From the NCBI GenBank assembly GCA_900543105.1, contig UQQA01000001.1:1-64000 (forward strand): a DNA stretch of 64,000 nucleotides. The letters run 5' to 3'. The number at the start of each line of letters is the position of its first letter. Positions within the stretch are counted from its first letter, which is position 1. Of this stretch, positions 61,039 through 64,000 are shown one piece after another. The notes beneath the pieces are model-generated. The model worked only from the letters and a program-made list of their open reading frames with translations, was not told where the DNA came from and searched no databases. Source of the DNA: an uncultured Ruminococcus sp. Its GTDB lineage: Bacteria; Bacillota; Clostridia; Oscillospirales; Ruminococcaceae. Made by a program: the position numbers and the translations under genes.

Positions 61039-61419
61039 TTATGCAAGCTTTATTGTACTGTACGTATAAGCTCCTGAGAGGATAAGCAGGAGGATATCGC
61101 CAAAGTTGAAGCTTCCGCCGACAATGCTCATTATAAGTGAAAGCACCGAGAGAACGGTCATAACTATGCCCCATATAAACGCATTCCTGCCGTCCTTTTT
61201 GAAAAGTCCGTAAAAGCACATAGCACCGAAGCCTATAGCCGTGAAAGCGATGCCGATGATATTTCCGAGCATTCCGAGTGCTGTTCCGCTCTTTGTCATG
61301 GAGAAAAGCGCCCAGCTCATAAAATAGCCGTGACCGAACAACGAACGCACTCCGAGCCATATCGCCGAAAGTGCGAGAATTCCGCATAAAACCGATGAAA
61401 CGTTTAAAACCTTTTTCAT
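61039..61419 (-). CDS. Small membrane protein of unknown function
   Basis: 126 aa with four hydrophobic segments (about residues 5-25, 47-70, 80-100 and 103-122). No family recognised; the pattern resembles DUF4190-type bacterial membrane proteins in having paired glycine-rich helices. GGGGGGC precedes the ATG. Transcribed from its own promoter (TTGACA, 17, TATTAT). Confidence 0.65.
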   Translation of the reverse strand: MKKVLNVSSVLCGILALSAIWLGVRSLFGHGYFMSWALFSMTKSGTALGMLGNIIGIAFTAIGFGAMCFYGLFKKDGRNAFIWGIVMTVLSVLSLIMSIVGGSFNFGDILLLILSGAYTYSTIKLA

Positions 61420-61447
61420 TTTTGCCCCCCTTATGTCAGTTTCTTAT

Positions 61448-61641
61448 ATAATAGCATAAAAAATGCACCGTGTCAAATTTTGTCACGCTATTCATTATTC
61501 TAAAAAGTACTTCTCCCCTGCTCTGCTGTTGAGTAAACGCTGATCAATAATAATATTTGCACAAGATATAACTTGATTTTATATACCATATAACATATTT
61601 TTATAGAAACACTGTACAAATACTTCCTGCCGTGGTATAAT
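61448..61641. promoter_or_regulatory. Divergent promoters of the membrane protein and transporter genes
   Basis: Minus strand: TTGACA (61471-61476), 17 bases, TATTAT (61448-61453). Plus strand: TGTACA (61613-61618), 17 bases, TATAAT (61636-61641), 36 bases before the transporter ATG. Between them the DNA is AT-rich with no gene. Confidence 0.65.
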
Positions 61642-61676
61642 AAAAATATTATTGTATTGAAACGGAGAGAATTCAA

Positions 61677-63047
61677 ATGGAACATCATAAAAATCGAAGC
61701 ACCTTTTCGGGAAAGCTCGGATTCGTGCTCTCTGCGGCAGGCGCTTCGGTCGGTCTGGGAAATATATGGCGCTTCCCCTATCTTGCGGCGAAATACGGCG
61801 GCGGTATATTCCTGCTCGTGTATATTATCCTTGCGCTGACTTTCGGCTACACGATGATAACCGCCGAAACGGCACTCGGACGAATGACGCAGAAAAGCCC
61901 CGTCGGTGCTTATCATTCATTCGGAAAGTCAAAGTGGCTTTCGTTCGGCGGCTGGATAAATGCGGTCATTCCGATACTCATCGTGCCGTACTATTCCGTT
62001 ATCGGCGGCTGGGTAATAAAATACCTCGCCGAATACATTATTGGACACGGTGAAAAGCTTGCGGAGGACGGCTATTTCGGCAGCTTCATTTCGAGCGGTG
62101 CATCGACCGAGCTTTGCTTCGTGCTGTTCACATTTTTCACCGTAGCAGTCATTTTCGGCGGTGTCCGCAACGGTGTTGAACGCGTTTCAAAATTTATGAT
62201 GCCGATACTTGTCGTGCTGTCGCTGTTCATCGCGATATACTCGATAAACCTGCCCGGCGCTGCGGAGGGCGTGAAGTATTTCCTTATCCCGAACTTCGCA
62301 AATTTTTCATGGATGACGGTCGTTTCCGCAATGGGTCAGATGTTTTATTCGCTGTCGATAGCAATGGGCATACTGATAACTTTCGGTTCTTATATGAAAA
62401 AGAACGTTTCGATCGAAGCTTCGACCGAGAATGTCGAGTTTTTTGACACGGGCATCGCGATAATGGCAGGACTTATGATAATCCCTGCAGTGTTCGCATT
62501 TTCGGGCGGAGATGCGAATTCGCTCCAAGCAGGTCCGTCACTTATGTTCATCACAATACCAAAAGTCTTTGCCGGCATCAAAATGGGCTCATTCATCGGA
62601 ATACTCTTTTTCTTCCTCGTTTTATGCGCCGCAGTTACAAGCTCTATCGCGCTGACGGAAAGCGCAGTTTCGACATTTCAGGACGAGCTCGGCTGGGGAA
62701 GAAAAAAATCGGCCGCTGTTATCACACTGATAATGCTCGTCCTCGGAACGCTCTCGTGTATGGGTTACGGTCCTCTCGCCTCGGTCGAGATACTCGGTAT
62801 GCAGATGCTCGACTTCTTCGACTTCCTCACTAATTCGGTTATGATGCCAATAGCCGCAATAGCCACCTGCCTGCTCGTTTCGCGCAAAATGGGCGTTGAG
62901 AAGATAGAGGAAGAAATGACGCTCGAAAACGGCAAATTCAAGCGCAAACACATTTTCAACTTTATGATAAAGTACCTCTGCCCCATCTTTGCGGCAATAA
63001 TCCTTGTAAGCTCGGTAGCAAACGCTTTCGGGTGGATATCGATGTAA
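61677..63047 (+). CDS. Sodium-coupled neurotransmitter-type (NSS) transporter
   Basis: 456 aa, 11-12 membrane segments. Uses the sodium gradient to import amino acids or related amines. The N-terminal signature 'LSAAGASVGLGNIWRFPYL' is diagnostic of the SNF/NSS family; the unwound part of helix 1 (AGASVGLGN) binds sodium and substrate. GAGAGAATTCAA precedes the ATG. Single-gene unit closed by a strong terminator. Confidence 0.95.
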   Translation: MEHHKNRSTFSGKLGFVLSAAGASVGLGNIWRFPYLAAKYGGGIFLLVYIILALTFGYTMITAETALGRMTQKSPVGAYHSFGKSKWLSFGGWINAVIPILIVPYYSVIGGWVIKYLAEYIIGHGEKLAEDGYFGSFISSGASTELCFVLFTFFTVAVIFGGVRNGVERVSKFMMPILVVLSLFIAIYSINLPGAAEGVKYFLIPNFANFSWMTVVSAMGQMFYSLSIAMGILITFGSYMKKNVSIEASTENVEFFDTGIAIMAGLMIIPAVFAFSGGDANSLQAGPSLMFITIPKVFAGIKMGSFIGILFFFLVLCAAVTSSIALTESAVSTFQDELGWGRKKSAAVITLIMLVLGTLSCMGYGPLASVEILGMQMLDFFDFLTNSVMMPIAAIATCLLVSRKMGVEKIEEEMTLENGKFKRKHIFNFMIKYLCPIFAAIILVSSVANAFGWISM

Positions 63048-63051
63048 ACAT

Positions 63052-63093
63052 AACGCCGGACACGGTTTGTTTCGTGTCCGGCGTTTTTTTTTT
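63052..63093 (+). terminator. Terminator after the transporter
   Basis: AACGCCGGACACG pairs with CGTGTCCGGCGTT, followed by eight or more T. Confidence 0.95.
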
Positions 63094-63380
63094 ATACTAA
63101 ACACCATTTATAATTTGGAAAAAATCAAGCCGACAATCTTGTAGCTGTTGAAAACAGGTTTATATGTGATTTCGGCGCAGATTTTTTCCTGTAGGGAACC
63201 TCTAAAAACCTCCCTCACGGCAAATTTTCTACGACTTTGCGCATCTTCTGCGTTAGCAAAACTTGAAATACATCAAGTATTTACTGCGTTTCGCTGCCTT
63301 GAAGCTGCGCAAAGTCCCAACGAAAATTTGCTCGTGTTCCGGTTTTTAGAGAACCCCTGTATTTTATTGGTGTTTAGTAT
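63094..63380. mobile_element. MITE-like element, copy 2, interrupted
   Basis: Same ends as copy 1 (ATACTAAACACCA at 63094-63106, TGGTGTTTAGTAT at 63368-63380) and a shared interior (ATCAAGCCGACAATCTTG, GATTTCGGC-CAGATTTTTT). It is 287 bp because a second element occupies 63193-63355. Confidence 0.75.
63193..63355. mobile_element. Second MITE-like element inserted in the first
   Basis: 163 bp flanked by the 5-bp duplication CCTGT (63188-63192 and 63356-63360), with the uninterrupted sequence seen in copy 1. Its two halves are long imperfect inverted repeats: CTCTAAAAACC, GCAAATTTTC and GACTTTGCGCA on the left recur inverted on the right (GGTTTTTAGAG, GAAAATTTGC, TGCGCAAAGTC). No ORF. Confidence 0.75.
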
Positions 63381-63569
63381 TAGAAGTTCCCTATATGCAA
63401 TACTGCATTATTTATAATAGTATAGCAAAAGCCGTTATTTGTCCACCTTGCTTCGACAAAATTTTACAGATGCAAAAAATAATGCAATTGTGTAATAAAA
63501 ACATATTTTTTTGATGTAAAATTCACAAAAGTTACAAATATTTACTCTTACATTTATGTTAAATGTGAA

Positions 63570-63598
63570 TTGAATCCAAAAGAGAATAATGTTATAAT
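63570..63598 (+). promoter_or_regulatory. Promoter of the secreted protein gene
   Basis: TTGAAT (63570-63575), 17 bases, TATAAT (63593-63598). The gene starts about 155 bases further on, leaving a long AT-rich 5' leader (to 63757) without a clear structure. Confidence 0.65.
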
Positions 63599-63757
63599 TT
63601 ATTGTGTAAAGGAGCGTAAAAAACTTAATTTTTGTGTAATTTTAACGCAATATTGCATTAAAATCGACTTAACAAAAGCATCTACGCTTTTTGCCAAAAA
63701 AATACACGCAAAGAGGGGCTTTGCAAAAACATTTTTTATTATGAAAGGATGGATCGT

Positions 63758-64000
63758 ATGAATTTCAAACGATTGGTATCGGGTGTATGCGCATTTTCGA
63801 TAGCTGTCACTCAGACGGCTATCGTGCCGATAAGTGTCAGTGCGGTCGATTACATTTCTGTTCCAAACTTTACCGACCAGTTTAAGGTGGGAGGCAGCGT
63901 CAACAGTACCACAGGCAAAAACGAATTGGAGCATGACGCATGGGACGGACTCCCCGAAGATGTTGCGCCGTCGGAGAAACAGTTCATTATTGACAAAGCC
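63758..64000 (+). CDS. Secreted protein, 5' part only
   Basis: 81 codons to the window edge. GAAAGGATGGATCGT precedes the ATG. A Sec signal peptide (MNFKRLV then a hydrophobic core) ends near residue 30 at 'ISVSA', and the mature part begins VDYISVPNFTDQF. Ruminococcus-type extracellular enzymes and peptidases often start this way, but too little is present to name a family. Confidence 0.8.
   Translation, partial: MNFKRLVSGVCAFSIAVTQTAIVPISVSAVDYISVPNFTDQFKVGGSVNSTTGKNELEHDAWDGLPEDVAPSEKQFIIDKA

Noticed and set aside
1..64000. CRISPR array or cas genes
   Set aside because: No regularly spaced direct repeats; the Cas4-like match is DUF2800 in a phage recombination module.
1..64000. Transposase genes or complete insertion sequences
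   Set aside because: No transposase motif was seen; the only transposon-like items are the short non-coding MITE-type repeats.

Overview
The window reads as a chromosome segment of a gut or rumen Clostridia/Oscillospiraceae bacterium, most like Ruminococcus. The evidence is an IspH (LytB) fused to ribosomal S1 repeats, strong AGGAGG ribosome sites, AT-rich intergenic DNA and a Firmicute-type siphovirus prophage. The species is an inference; no rRNA or complete tRNA gene is present.

Layout. (1) 1-4.1 kb, host, minus strand: plsC and the ispH-S1 fusion in one operon, then a lipoprotein and a CPCC/flavin-oxidase fusion. (2) 4.3-9.5 kb, an integration graveyard: two broken 3' ends of a Tn916-type integrase, an intact DUF4143 ATPase gene between them, a small toxin/immunity-like cluster, and an XRE plus ImmA/IrrE pair. 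(3) 9.5-25.2 kb, a defence island: about eleven minus-strand genes from one promoter near 25.28 kb, comprising two unrecognised proteins that share a GNTQIGH-like motif, a coiled-coil AAA_13 ATPase, a type I restriction system (hsdM, frameshifted hsdS, hsdR) with two extra small genes, then mcrB and mcrC. (4) 25.5-59.8 kb, a near-complete HK97-type siphovirus prophage, plus strand. Its order is sigma-like regulator, recombination and replication, HNH, small terminase, ParB-methylase, SLOG/RHH pair, amidoligase cassette, large terminase, Fic moron, portal, protease, capsid, connectors, tail, amidase, holin, two excisionases and integrase. (5) 60.1-64 kb, host: low-molecular-weight phosphatase, a small Cys-rich protein, a membrane protein, a sodium-coupled transporter, two MITE-like repeats (one interrupted by another) and the start of a secreted protein.

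Two identical 193-bp direct repeats (9525-9717 and 59994-60186) carry the promoter region and first ten codons of the phosphatase gene and bracket regions 3 and 4. They mark the site as a recurrent integration hotspot. Either one 50-kb element carrying a 16-kb defence cargo was inserted, or a 34-kb prophage entered the edge of an earlier defence island.

The most unusual items are: the mixed defence operon with its unassigned leading genes and hsdS frameshift; the amidoligase cassette whose first protein repeats the C-terminal domain of the amidoligase; the self-contained Fic gene flanked by three 31-bp inverted repeats; a 98-bp near-palindrome after the capsid gene; a recurrent hairpin motif before late genes; a leader hairpin that buries the ribosome site of the first prophage gene; and a tRNA 3'-half with its own terminator inside the prophage.
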